DNA from: Aegilops tauschii subsp. strangulata
Taxonomy: Eukaryota > Streptophyta > Magnoliopsida > Poales > Poaceae
Reading direction: 5' to 3'
DNA: 64,000 nt
Assembly (NCBI RefSeq): GCF_002575655.3
Contig: NC_053037.3
Location: 567,588,880-567,652,879, forward strand
This document shows positions 12,190-22,272 of this stretch, piece by piece. The translations under genes and the position numbers were made by a program. Each line of letters begins with the position of its first letter. Within the stretch, counting starts at the first letter, position 1. Below the pieces are notes generated by a model. The model was not told the DNA's origin. It saw only the letters and a list, made by a program, of their open reading frames with translations, and made no database searches.

Positions 12190-12720
12190 GGAGCACGGTT
12201 TTTTCCCTTTCCGAAAGAGGCACGCCCGTGCCTCTCGCGAAATCACAACCGTGCCTCTCGTGGAAGCAAAACCGTGACTCTCGTGGAAAAAAAAATAGAA
12301 AACGCGTTTTTTTCCCTTTCCGAAAGAGGCACGGCCGTGACTCTCGCGAAAGCACAACCGTGCCTCTGGCAAAAGCAAAACCGTGACTCACGCGAAAAAA
12401 ACACGTATTTTTCTTTCCTTTCCGAGAGGCACGGCCGTGACTCTCGCAAAAGCACAACCGTGCCTCTCGCGGAAGCAAAACCGTGACTCTCGCGAAAGAA
12501 AAAAAACAGAAAACGCGTTTTGTTTTTCCCTTTCCGAGAGGCACGGCCGTGACTCTCACGAAAGCACAACCGTGCCTCTCGCGGAAGTAAAACCGTGACT
12601 CTCGCGAAAGAAAAAAAAACAGAAAACGCGTTTTTTTTCGTTTTCGAAAGGCACGGCCGTGACTCTCGCTAAAGCACAACCGTGCCTCTCGCGAAAAAAA
12701 GTGACTTTTCACGAAAGAAA
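12190..12720. repeat. Roughly 110-base tandem repeats in the MULE
   Basis: About five copies of a 100-111-base unit, anchored by GCACGGCCGTGACTCTCGC at about 12330, 12430, 12541 and 12651. Each unit is built from shorter CCGTGNCTCTCGCGNAAGC motifs separated by poly-A and ACGCGTTTTTT stretches. Several frames stay open on both strands because of the repeat structure; these are not genes. Confidence 0.85.
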
Positions 12721-12894
12721 AAAAGTAAACGCGTTTTTTCGCGCAATTTTTTTTCTCAATTTGTTTTTTGTCAAAACGCTAAGGAAGACCGGGGAATATC
12801 CAAAACGTCGAAAAAACCCGAGAAAAAACCGTTTAAAAAGCCGAAAACGCGTGCGGAAAAATAAAAAAAAAAATCTGAAGGGAGCGTCTAAAGC

Positions 12895-14316
12895 GTGACA
12901 CGTGGCGAATGGCTGAGAGCGCCAAGCCAAATGGCGCTGATCGTTGCGAGGCTCCCGAAGGAGCGCTCGTTAACTAGTTGCTTCCCTTTCAATTCTTACC
13001 CAAACCCTAAACCCGTGGAGAACAGGAATGGAAGGAGAGGCGCAGCCGCCGCTGGACCTGGACGGAACGGGGGGCGACGCGCACCGCCGCTGGATCTGGA
13101 CGGAACGGAGGGCGAGGCGCAGCCGCCGCCGGCGTGTGTGTCCAAGGTGCTCGACGACGACAACCTCCTGACGGAGATCATCGTCCGCGTCGGCTTCCCC
13201 ACCAGCCTCGTGCGCGCCGCCGGTGTCTGCAGGCGCTGGCTCAGCCACGCCTCCGACCGCGCCTTCCTCCGCCGTTTCCGCGAGCTCCACCCGCCCACAC
13301 TCCTCGGCTTCTACCTCAAAATCTACCATAAGGAGACCACACGCTTCTTCCCAATGCTGCCTCAGCCCCCGGAGCTCGCTGCCGTCATCCGCCGCGCAGA
13401 CTTCCGCTTGGACACCTACGACTCAGATACCAATCAGAGGCTGATGGCGGTCTGCCGGAACGGCAGCGTCGTCACCAGCTGGCACAAGGTAAAAAGCCCC
13501 AGAGATGAAATTGCATTTACAGTGCAATACCCGCTGTGCTATGATAGAGGTATGACCATCCTCCCAGGATTAAGCCTCACAATCGAGGAATCCGGCTACT
13601 CCACCACTTGGACACGGCTCTTCTCTAAAGAAGAAGGGGATGGCTTGTCCCACTTTTTTCTCGTCGTGGAGATCATAAGCAAACCTGTTCATGTGTATAC
13701 GTTGCAAAATGGTGACGGTGCCTGGCGCAAACATCTTACCTTGGCCGACTGCGATCTGCATCCAGGACTTGGTGCGAGAGCTGTGCTGTCTGACAACAAA
13801 ATCTATGCGGTGAGCTCCATGAAAGACATTGTTGTCGTGGATTTGAAGGCCGCAATCTCATCGACAATTCAGGCCCCACACGGGGTGGATTTTGACCTAC
13901 TGGACACCGTCATGTTGCCGCGGGCTGATGATGGTTCTGGTGTGTATCTCATCCATATCAAGGAGCTTCAACTTCACATCTGGCTTCACAATGGGGACAA
14001 CTGGTTGCTGGTGGACACCATTTGCTTGACTGAAATCTGTGCTGATTTGCTTGAGGATGATTCTACTGCTGATTTCACGATTGTCCATGTGGGGGACTAT
14101 AATGAGTTTGTGTTCTTGGAGATGGATCAATGCATACTCTACTTGGATATCAAACGCAGGACCCTGCGCAAAGTGTCAAGGGAGTATGATTTGTTTGATA
14201 TCTATCCTTTTATGATGAGCTGGCCTCCCATCTTCCCTGTGCTCATGGATAGCCCTTCAAGGTTTGCCTCTTTCCTTTTTTGTGATCTGTATAGTCTCCT
14301 TGTAGAGGTTACCTAG
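12895..14316 (+). CDS. F-box protein, copy B (473 aa as read)
   Basis: A likely SCF ubiquitin-ligase substrate receptor. The F-box is at residues 85-128 (VLDDDNLLTEIIVRV...GVCRRWLSHASD), followed by LHPPTLLGFYL and a roughly 340-residue C-terminal region ending DLYSLLVEVT; no kelch or LRR repeats are obvious. No intron is needed. The start is uncertain. The ATG that matches copy A (13028, MEGEA) is out of frame, because two inserted units of 38 and 39 bases add 77 bases. The first in-frame ATGs are 12895 and 12931, both inside the MULE, so about the first 30 residues would be transposon-derived. Without them the next in-frame Met lies after the F-box. It could be a functional gene with a new start, a pseudogene, or a one-base sequence error. 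Its 3' neighbour is the convergent IDD gene. Confidence 0.7.
   Translation: MTRGEWLRAPSQMALIVARLPKERSLTSCFPFNSYPNPKPVENRNGRRGAAAAGPGRNGGRRAPPLDLDGTEGEAQPPPACVSKVLDDDNLLTEIIVRVGFPTSLVRAAGVCRRWLSHASDRAFLRRFRELHPPTLLGFYLKIYHKETTRFFPMLPQPPELAAVIRRADFRLDTYDSDTNQRLMAVCRNGSVVTSWHKVKSPRDEIAFTVQYPLCYDRGMTILPGLSLTIEESGYSTTWTRLFSKEEGDGLSHFFLVVEIISKPVHVYTLQNGDGAWRKHLTLADCDLHPGLGARAVLSDNKIYAVSSMKDIVVVDLKAAISSTIQAPHGVDFDLLDTVMLPRADDGSGVYLIHIKELQLHIWLHNGDNWLLVDTICLTEICADLLEDDSTADFTIVHVGDYNEFVFLEMDQCILYLDIKRRTLRKVSREYDLFDIYPFMMSWPPIFPVLMDSPSRFASFLFCDLYSLLVEVT
13002..13011 (+). promoter_or_regulatory. Telo-box in the F-box copy B leader
   Basis: AAACCCTAAA, 17 bases before the ancestral ATG at 13028, matching 6286-6295 in unit A. 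The MULE has separated it from the rest of the ancestral upstream region. Confidence 0.4.
13050..13126 (+). repeat. 38/39-base tandem repeat at the start of F-box copy B
   Basis: Two consecutive units begin CTGGACCTGGACGGAACG and CTGGATCTGGACGGAACG. The first has CACCGCCG where the second has CAGCCGCCG, one base fewer, giving 38 plus 39 bases. Copy A has neither unit. The odd total length is what puts the ATG at 13028 out of frame with the F-box. Confidence 0.8.
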
Positions 14317-16221
14317 TTTTGTAATGTGCGTTGTGCATGTCATTGTTTGCTGTAGCTGTGGGGTGGTGTTACATATGTGATTGGTTCCTTGGGCCTCTTT
14401 AACTATACTAGTTACGTCATATTAGAGAATGCTTGCCGCAAGATGATTTGAAATCATTTAACGATACTAGAGGCGACACTAGTGAATGCTTGATGTAACA
14501 TGATTTGAAATCACTTGTGAATGAGGAATATTGCAAGGTGTCTACTTGTGGTCATAGTCTCTTGCGTGTGGTTGTCGGGGTGTAATGGGTTAGTTGCAAA
14601 AGATGTTGTGGATAGATAAGAGAACAAAGAGAAGCAGGAGTTATGGAGGGATGCAAATTTGTTTCTTAGCTACTAAAAGATTACAGAAGTCCCCCTTTAG
14701 ATATGCTACCATGGTGGATCCGCAATTGACTTTTACACCCCTAATGCTACTCAGATGGCTACACATATCCGAATCCAACTATCACCAATATATTTTCACC
14801 CTTGATAGTTGCAAAATTGCACATGATAGTGTCAATGGTAGTTGTCGTTTGCTAGACCACTCTATGGAATACTTACTTTTGTTAAACCTTGTGCTGGCAC
14901 CAGAAATCATGCTTCCTGAACTTGGTCTTAGTCTCATAGTAGCAATTTGTAGTTGTGCTGAGAAGTGACTTGCTGTATCACAGTTTACTTAACAATCAAT
15001 GCAGAATTGAAAATAGGAGGTGCACAAGTATAAAACATCATGAGAAGATTAAGAGCTGAAAGATGCCTAGCCTTGTCAACGTGTCTACTTTGTTCACCAC
15101 TATGTTTTCTCCCTTGCACAGAAATGGTCAGGAACCCATCATGCCTGGAATTTTAGCTTCCTATTTCTTAAATATATTCATGGTGAAATTTTCTACAATC
15201 TACATCGCAACAGTGAACCAGAAGCTATGTATGGGATTGCTAATACTTTTTTTCCCCTTCTTCTGAATGTTGCGTGGTGGATTGTATATCTCGAACACAA
15301 GTGGTTGATTTTTTGCCGGTTCTCTCTAGCTTTCCTCATTATGTGTGATTCAGATATATCAGAGTGAAAAAATCATTTTATTTTCTAAGCGCACCAAACA
15401 TTTAACTATCGTCGGACTAGCCACTTGTCTTGTGAGCCCATCTGATATTTTGATGCTTAAAGTGGCAAACCGAATATATCCTGATGCCTAATTACCTTTA
15501 TCTTGACCCTTGCTCTGTTTCCTCCGAAACAGCGACGCCACTTGAAGAAGGATATGAGGAAAGCTTTTGGATGAGTTGTGACAAGGGTGCCACCAACGAA
15601 GAGCACATGGCTTGCATTTCCCCAGTGTAGCCGTGTTCATTTAAAACCAGCATAGTGGATTAATCAGGATGCTATGCAACTGGAGAAGGTACTCCTTCCC
15701 TGTGGTAGAGTACCTGTGTTGTTACTGTTGTTGTCCGCTGCATTTGGGAAGTGACTTGTTCTGTATGTTGAGAGTTGCGATCTCATCTGATCTAGTCCCT
15801 CAGTATCAAAATATAAGACGTTTTTAGTACTTGTGTTGCAGTCTTATGTGGCTCCACACCTTGCAACCTGTGGCATTTGGGAGAAGTGTCTTGCTGTTCA
15901 CCATTGTAGAATCGGTTTCAGTTAGAGATGCGCAGCCATCTCTGCTGTAACTGTAAATGAAAGTTCCGTTGAATCGAGGGTCTCTACTCTACAATTCTAC
16001 TACATAACATGGTACATGTGCTGGTTGACTGATTCAGTAAGGCTTTGCTACCTGGCTGTACTGTACTTGCACAGGCTCAGGTAGATGGATGAACACATCG
16101 CACAAATCTCTGGTAGATTCATCAGATAGCAAAAGTACACAATTGTGATGAAGTCTCGAGTCTCGAATTAGAAAGAGACGTCGTCTCTCCCGTATAGCCT
16201 GCCTGGGCCGGAAGGCCGACC
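14317..16221. other. Region between F-box copy B and the IDD gene
   Basis: Collinear with the copy A 3' flank, with no gene recognised. The two flanking genes converge here, so it should hold both 3' UTRs. At about 15799-15830 it carries a 32-base scrap resembling a Stowaway MITE end (CCCTCAGTATCAAAATATAAGACG) that unit A lacks. Confidence 0.6.
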
Positions 16222-19012
16222 CTAGGCCCACGGGCCCGTGTGATCCGCGAACGGGCTGGCGCTACTCACGCTACCGTAGCTTGTTCTCTGGTGCTCGACG
16301 CCCATGTAGTCCACCACGTGCACGTCGTCGCCGCCGGCGGCTTGCCGGCGCCGGCGCTCATCGTCCAACGGGTTGTCCGCGCCGCTGGCCACGGGTCCGA
16401 CGTTCCTCGTCGCGCCGTTGTCCCCGTCGTTGTAGAGCTGGCCAGGCATCAGCCCACCGACGCCGAACCCGACCACCCCGTCGTACGGGCCGTGGGTTCT
16501 CATCGGCCCGAACGGGCCCGCGCTACAAGGGAAGCGGTCGAGCCCGGCCATGGTGGACGCGAGGCCCGGGTGGCCAGGGGTGAAGCTCACGCCGTAGCCG
16601 CTCGACGTCGTCGCGCCCATCTGGGCCGCCTTCTGCAGCAGCGCCGTGGCGGACATGCTCGCCAGGCTGCCGTTGCCCGGGGAGTAGCAGCCGCCCATGG
16701 CGGCGGCGTCGCTCGGCCCTGCATGCAGGCCCAGCATGCTGAGCCCGCTGCTCGGGCTGAAGGCCGACGGAGCGGCGCCGAGGCTGGACAGCATGCAGCC
16801 CAGCGGGTTGTCGGCGGCGGCTGCGTCGGCGTCGTAGTCGGAGAACATCTTCAGGTGCGGGCTCTTGATGTCCGGCTCGAAGGCGGAGGCCTCGTCGGCG
16901 TCCATGTCGAGGTCGTCGGCGTGGGTGGACGGCAGCATGAGGTTGTGGTGGTGGTGAGCGTGCTGCTGGCCCTGGAGCGCCGAAGCCACCGTGGCCATGT
17001 TCATGGCCGGCTGCGCCAGCTTGCTGTTCTCCTGCGCCAGCGCGTCGCAGAAGGCCCGGTGCGTAACGAAGCTGTCCCTCCTGCACGCACGCGCGTAAAA
17101 ATACAAATTCAAATTCAGTTCGATGATATATCGCCGGAGCATGCAACGGACGAGGGGCAACTTGATGGCCGGACGAACGGCCGGACCTGGAGAAGAGGGT
17201 GCCGCAGTCGCAGCGGTACTCGCGGGTGCCGCAGACCTTGGCGTGGGCCTTCCAGTCGGAGTGCACGGCGTAGCGCTTGGCGCAGCGGTCGCACTTCCAC
17301 TTCTTCTCGCCGTGCTTGCGGCAGAAGTGCTTCTTGATGCCGGTGAGGTCGCCCAGCGCGCGCCGGGGGTCGTGGTGCACGCACGCCGGCTCCGGGCACA
17401 CGTACGCGCGCTTCCGCGGCGCCGCCCCGCCCTCGGCGCCGCGCTGCCGCAGCTTCCACGGCAGGTTGTGGCCGCGCCGGTGCAGCTGCAGGTTCTGGTC
17501 CCGCTGGAAGCCCTTGTGGCAGATCTCGCACACGAACCGGTTCGTCGCCATCAGCGTCCGCGGCGACAGCGCGATCACCTCCGCGCTCGGGTCTGAAATT
17601 TATGCACCAATGCATACCACACTTCAAAATACTACCCCAAAATCAAAGCCGGGGATCGACTTCTACTAAGAGGTTTTCGCTAGATAATTTCGAGGCCATT
17701 ATCTAATAAATTTGATCAACCATTTCTCTAGACCGTACAAGAAAATCTAGGAACAATCTAGTGGAGTATATTGTTGAAACAGACGCGTACAGTATAGTCT
17801 TGTCATTCCCGTCATGGTTTTCAGTGTCAAGAGACTTGGACGTACTGACTGACCAACAGTGGCTGCCACTATTGACTTTGACAAATCAATAATTGCAGTC
17901 ACAAGAAGAAGTAAACACAAAGTTCATGCAAGGAGAAGGAATTCGGGAACTAAAACCACACGAATTTAGCGTGTAAAGATCTCAAAGAACAAAAAATTAT
18001 AAGTCATACGATGGATGGGTTCAAATGCATACCACACTTCAAAATACTAGTATTACTACTACAACTGTCCCCAAAATTATACTCCCTCAGTTTCATAATA
18101 TAAGAACATTTTTGACACCACACCGGCGTTAAAAACACTTATATTATGAGAAGGATGGGTTCAAATGCATATATAAGTCATATACCACACTTCAAAATAC
18201 TATTACTACTACAACTGTCCCCAAAATTATAGAAACTTCTTGTTTCAATTTTTTTTTATAGAAACTTGGCATATACCGCAGCATTTCTCTTGCACTCAGT
18301 CAGGGGATCGACTTCTAGTAGGAGGTTTTCAGTATATAATTTCAGGGTCACTATCTAAGAAATCTAATTAAGCGATTTCTCTTGCTACTACTACTAAACC
18401 TACTACACTATAGCCAACTCACTAAGCATATTACAAACAAATCTACGAGCAATCTAGTGGACTACAATATATGTCTTGTCATTCCCGTCCTAGTTTTCAG
18501 TGTCAGAAGACTTGGACTGACTGATGAACAGCAACTGCCACTATTGACTTTGGCAAATCAATAATTGCAGTCATAAGATCTACCAGGAAACACAGAGTTC
18601 ATGCAAAAGAGACGGAATTCAGCGACTAAAAACCTCTTTGAAAAAAGATAGCAGTTGAAACAGTCCAAATCACACATGCAATTGCTCATTAAAAATCAAA
18701 TCATATGAAGGATGGATTCAGACGCCTCCATGCATGCATGTACGCACCTGGAGTCCCGGGAAGGCATCTCTTCTTCTTCTTGGTCGTTGTGGCCGGCGGG
18801 GCGGACAGCGGGTCGGAGGTGCCCGCAATCACGAGCCGGAGATCGCCGTCGTCTTCACCGATCTCCGGCGGGTTTATGGCCAGGAACGGCAGCCGGAACT
18901 CCTCCCCCAGCCCCTCCCCCGTGCTGCTCACGGAAGAGAAGCTCCCAGTGCACTCCCCCGTCCCCGTGGCACCGCCGCCCCCGCACGCCATGGGCGGCAT
19001 GCAACTGCGCAT
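16222..19012 (-). CDS. INDETERMINATE-domain (IDD/BIRD) zinc-finger transcription factor
   Basis: A nuclear DNA-binding regulator of the plant-specific IDD family. Three minus-strand exons: 19012-18748, 17592-17187 and 17080-16222, joined at GT-AG introns, giving 509 aa. Residues 78-89 are the family's basic motif [12 protein letters not shown], a likely nuclear signal, followed by [16 protein letters not shown]. Four fingers follow: C2H2 (C110, C113, H126, H130), C2H2 (C154, C159, H177, H182), C2HC (C189, C192, H205, C209) and C2HC (C216, C218, H231, C235), the canonical IDD set. The C-terminal exon has a His-rich run and the conserved [14 protein letters not shown] do not see the usual C-terminal TRDFLG motif. 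The start is the first in-frame ATG of exon 1; ATGs at 19000 and 18991 are alternatives. The subfamily member cannot be fixed here. All splice junctions restore family-typical sequence, so it looks intact. Confidence 0.93.
17605..18690. repeat. Internal duplications in IDD intron 1
   Basis: Intron 1 (17593-18747) contains a segment duplicated in tandem: 17645-17965 is similar to 18300-18625 (shared words GGGATCGACTTCTA, GTCTTGTCATTCCCGTC, GACTTGGAC, CAATAATTGCAGTCA). Between them a shorter unit (CATACCACACTTCAAAATACTA...CTGTCCCCAAAATTAT) occurs at about 18030 and 18185, with a partial copy at 17612. The copies are imperfect. Confidence 0.8.
18082..18150. mobile_element. Truncated Stowaway-like MITE in IDD intron 1
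   Basis: Begins after TA with CTCCCTCAGTTTCATAATATAAG and ends with the inverted CTTATATTATGAG. The terminal CTGAGGGAG of the far end is missing, so one end is deleted. Confidence 0.6.
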
Positions 19013-19199
19013 GCGCCAGAGCACACTTACCGGCAAGCTCAAGAAGCGCCACAAGATCGACCACCTTCAGTGACCAGAATTCTGCTAGCTGCCTGCTCCT
19101 GGTTCCCTGTGAGGAGGTGGGTGAGTGATCAGTGCCAAACCGCTTGTGACTTGTGAAAGTTGTGAGTGACAGTGGAGAAGAGGAAGGGGGTTGGTTGGT

Positions 19200-19210
19200 C
19201 TTATATTTAT
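19200..19210 (-). promoter_or_regulatory. Candidate TATA box of the IDD gene
   Basis: The minus strand reads ATAAATATAAG about 190 bases before the ATG at 19012, a plausible distance with a 5' UTR. Supported by position and sequence only. Confidence 0.45.
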
Positions 19211-19429
19211 GCCTTCTATTCCCTGTTCAACTTTTCACGCATCGCCACATTCGTCCATTTTACCTTTCAATGGCGTTCCCGTCCTTATCGATGTGTGTCA
19301 GTGATGACTTGAGTTGAGTGTACACTCCGCATGAATATGATACACGCATGTCCTTCTCATGCATTTTGTAATTCTTGGTTTCGTTATAAAATATGGGGTT
19401 AGCTCCGTTTGTTCTTTTCTAATGGCATC

Positions 19430-19795
19430 AAGTAAATGTTAATACTACAGAAGCCAAGTAATATAGCTGCGAATACGGCGGAAGATGGCGGCGACAGATT
19501 CTACAGCGTGTACATGCGGCGTGTGATAGAGTCTGCTGGACTGGTTGGTGCTCCCGGCTCGCCATTGGGCGGCTTGATGAGGCTACCTGATTAGATGGTG
19601 CACGTTGGTGCGAGGTCAGGGACATCATCAAGCTCGTAGGTGTAGCGACAGAGGTTGTCGGGAAGACGGCTTTAGGTTGATCCATATATTTGTTTTGTCT
19701 GGCTTTGTTGAATAATAGAATAAAGATGGTTGTGTGCATCGTTGCATGCATAGTCCGGGGGTTTCAACCTTCTTTTTGAAAAAAAACTGGATATG
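19430..19795 (+). mobile_element. LINE 3' end fragment (probable)
   Basis: Ends TTGTTGAATAATAGAATAAAGATGGTTGTGTGCATC...CGGGGGTTTCAACC followed by an A-tract. This tail is typical of Triticeae non-LTR elements and recurs in similar form at 50700-50790. No reverse transcriptase remains. Confidence 0.45.
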
Positions 19796-20573
19796 TATGC
19801 AATTTTGTTATTTCTAGTGTTCATTGTACTACCATGATTAAAAATGAATCATCGGAGGTCCTCCTGCAAAAAAAAGATATAGTGTAATGTTTACTGGAGA
19901 GTGTTATTCGAGCTGCAGTGGTTCTTTTGTTCTAGCGTAGTTTGGATCTAGCATGCACCTTGGTTGTTGCCTCCCTCGGGATCGGTATCTGCTAGAGACA
20001 ATGCTCAAGGTTTCCCGGGAGGGGAGGCATAAAATACGCATGTTTCTTGACATGAGAGCAACTTGTGGGTCAAATTGAGGAGCTTCTTGTTGCCTTGTTT
20101 TCGCGCCTAGGGCTCCATGCCTCGTTTTTAATTCAGAGGCAATCAATCTCGATTTTAAAATGAGGTTACCCGATCCCCAAAACCACTCTTCTTCTGCTAA
20201 ATATCTTGAATTTGTACCGCTTTTTTAATACTAGCAAGTTGAATTTGATTTACTTAAGCAAAACATATACGTAGCTGTTTTTTTATAGTAGTACTGACGA
20301 CTCAAGGGCTCTTGCTACGTTACCGAATTGATTGACTCAGAGACCTCGGGATTGTCAGGGGAATGACAACGATGATGCATGCTGCATGGCGTAAAAAGGA
20401 GGATGAAACTAACATATGAGACATACCTGGTTTGGAGGTACTTGGTTCTGGACAAACACATGTAGTTAAGGCAAAGACAAATACCCATCCTCATCCTTTT
20501 TCTTTCTCAAACCATGCAGGATAACCATTACATCGCCAATAGATGGCGCTACCCAAGCAAACTATGATCCTTG
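19796..20573. other. Intergenic stretch, nothing recognised
   Basis: No long frames, inverted repeats or element ends that I can support. Confidence 0.5.
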
Positions 20574-21665
20574 GAGCATCTACAGCCGGACTTTGCAAAT
20601 CCGACCCCTCAAACGCCCGCGGACGTGACTGGGCGCGTCCCCGGACAGTGACCGGTCATGCCTCAAACGTTTGATTCTACAACCGTACATCTCAAATTAG
20701 AAATTTCAAATCCATATTATTACATGCAATGTGAAACCCAATCTAGTGGAGCTCGCCCGGTTTCGCCGTGCCCATGTCCGGTGGCCAGCTGCACTCCCCA
20801 GAGTGTTGGTCCGGTCGCCAGCAAGGTAGAGTAGGGCATGGGACACGAGTCGGCTCACGGGACTCAAGGCGCCGCCATCTCCCATGCCCTACTCTTCCTC
20901 GCCGAAGCCCGGAACCCGAACGGTGCCGGCAACATCCACCATGACCCTGTTGCGCCGCTCGGACTGGTGCACCATACGGGGCGCCGTAGAATGAGACTCC
21001 GCCTCGCCGACGTCCACCGCCGCGAGGGCTGCCGCTGCCTCCCGTGCCCGCTGCCTCGCACGGCGGGCACGTCGCGCCATGTTTGCGTTGGACGACGCCC
21101 ATGGTGCGTCCATGGCCTTGGCGCGCCAATGGAGGGGTTGCGCGTCCAAACGGACCGTACCGCCTCCGGCGAGGCAGCTACGACACACCTAGCGCTGGAT
21201 CAATGTGCCATTTGGATGGACGCAATGGATTCCAGATGAAAGGAGTCCGAGAGTGGTGGAGTGCAAGTGGGGAGTCATCTCCTCCTTGGGGGCGCGTGGG
21301 ATGAGCTCGGGGTCGACGGATCTGGAGGTGAAGGACTTAGATCCGCTGCCCGTCATGCCGGAGAAGGTCGGAGATCGCCGGACGGGAGCTCGGGTGGCGG
21401 AGGGAAGTGGCTAGGGTTTGGTCTGGCGAGCGGATGGGGAGGACTATATGTGGGATCGGGTAGGCCAGCGCGGGCCGGGTCTGACATGGTGGACGTGCCC
21501 GAGTGCCCTCATATCTGCCACATATTTGGGCTGGATATATGAGGGGTGCCGGTCAGCTCGGGCATTTAAGGCCCGTTTAAGGCGCCCGTCTGGGTCGAAT
21601 TTTTGTGACCGGGCCATCCGCCCGGACATTTGAGGCGTGTTTGGGGCGCCCGGCTATAGATGCTC
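20574..21665. mobile_element. Non-autonomous Harbinger-like transposon, 1.1 kb
   Basis: The ends form a long imperfect inverted repeat: GAGCATCTACAGCCGGAC at the left, and GAGCATCTATAGCCGGGC as reverse complement of the right. Three-base flanks are TTG and TTA, compatible with a decayed TWA-type target duplication. The interior is GC-rich with overlapping open frames on both strands but no transposase motif; a minus-strand frame at 20889-21188 might be a captured fragment, which I do not recognise. Confidence 0.65.
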
Positions 21666-22272
21666 TTACATGGCTGAAGATGGCACGACCCAAACAACAA
21701 CATGATCCAAAACAACCTAGACTAGATGAGATGTATAACACATGGATTGGCATGAAAAGCGAGGACCGTCCACAATGAGACTATGAACAACAGCCAACCA
21801 TAACACGACTACCAAGACGACGTCGATAATAGTGATTGAAGCTCACTTCACAGGGTGGGGAGAGGAGTAGGAGGGACCTCATAAGCACTGTAAACAAAGT
21901 CAACCACGATCGACTACGGCGGTGGGTGCTGGAGAAGCCAGAGCGAGGAACGAAGGCACTCACACATGGGCAAGACGAGGACAAATCAACAAACTCAGAC
22001 AAACCAACATACAATGAGATGGCATACGAGAGAGAAGAATCACCAGATCCAACACAGACCCCCCTCCCCCCCCCCCCCACACAGACACAGATTCAACGAC
22101 AATGAAATCATACGAGGAGGTGGTGGGGCACACCAACGATACCCTTGAGCGACAACTCTGGACAAGTAGAGAACTACCATAAAAACCTTGGCTTCCATCA
22201 CATGGATGACCACCCAGCTCCCTATCAGAACGCCAAACTTTGTTGGCTGGGAAAGACACTACAAGGCCACGC
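21666..22272. other. Spacer before the nested retrotransposon
   Basis: No gene recognised. Contains a C-rich run at 22060-22078. The last five bases, CACGC (22268-22272), are the left target duplication of the outer retrotransposon; the pre-insertion locus continues at 46285. Confidence 0.5.

Larger units (their letters stand above)
11895..12985. mobile_element. MULE-like non-autonomous transposon
   Basis: The element interrupts sequence collinear with unit A just before the F-box leader. It is flanked by the direct repeat CTTTCAATTC (11885-11894 and 12986-12995; the identity extends two bases further left), close to the 9-10-base target duplication of Mutator-like elements. The ends form an imperfect inverted repeat: GAAATCACTAATTAAGGAG against GGAAGCAACTAGTTAACGAG. 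No transposase is encoded. The interior is mainly a tandem repeat array plus the inverted segment around CCCAGGTCACGACAAGTGGCA and TGCCACTTGTCGCAACCTGGG near 11941-11993. Confidence 0.75.
10688..16569. repeat. Segmental duplication, unit B
   Basis: Collinear with 4510-10163. It runs from CTCCACGGTGCTCTAT through the F-box gene and its 3' flank into the last exon of the intact IDD gene. It differs from unit A by a MULE insertion at 11895-12985, a 77-base expansion at the start of the F-box gene, and absence of the Tourist MITE. Confidence 0.88.

Noticed and set aside
12071..12712. A 213-codon minus-strand frame and several plus-strand frames inside the MULE
   Set aside because: All arise from the 110-base tandem repeats, show the same words again and again, and are open in several frames at once.
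14594..14968. 124-codon frame downstream of F-box copy B
   Set aside because: The collinear sequence in unit A does not keep the frame, so it is probably 3' untranslated or intergenic sequence.
16240..17337. Long plus-strand open frame of 365 codons
   Set aside because: It is antisense to the IDD exons. High GC at third positions of the real gene removes stops on the opposite strand; the sequence has no family features while the minus strand has four zinc fingers.
20743..21542. Open frames in the Harbinger-like element
   Set aside because: Multiple frames open on both strands in GC-rich sequence and no transposase motif.
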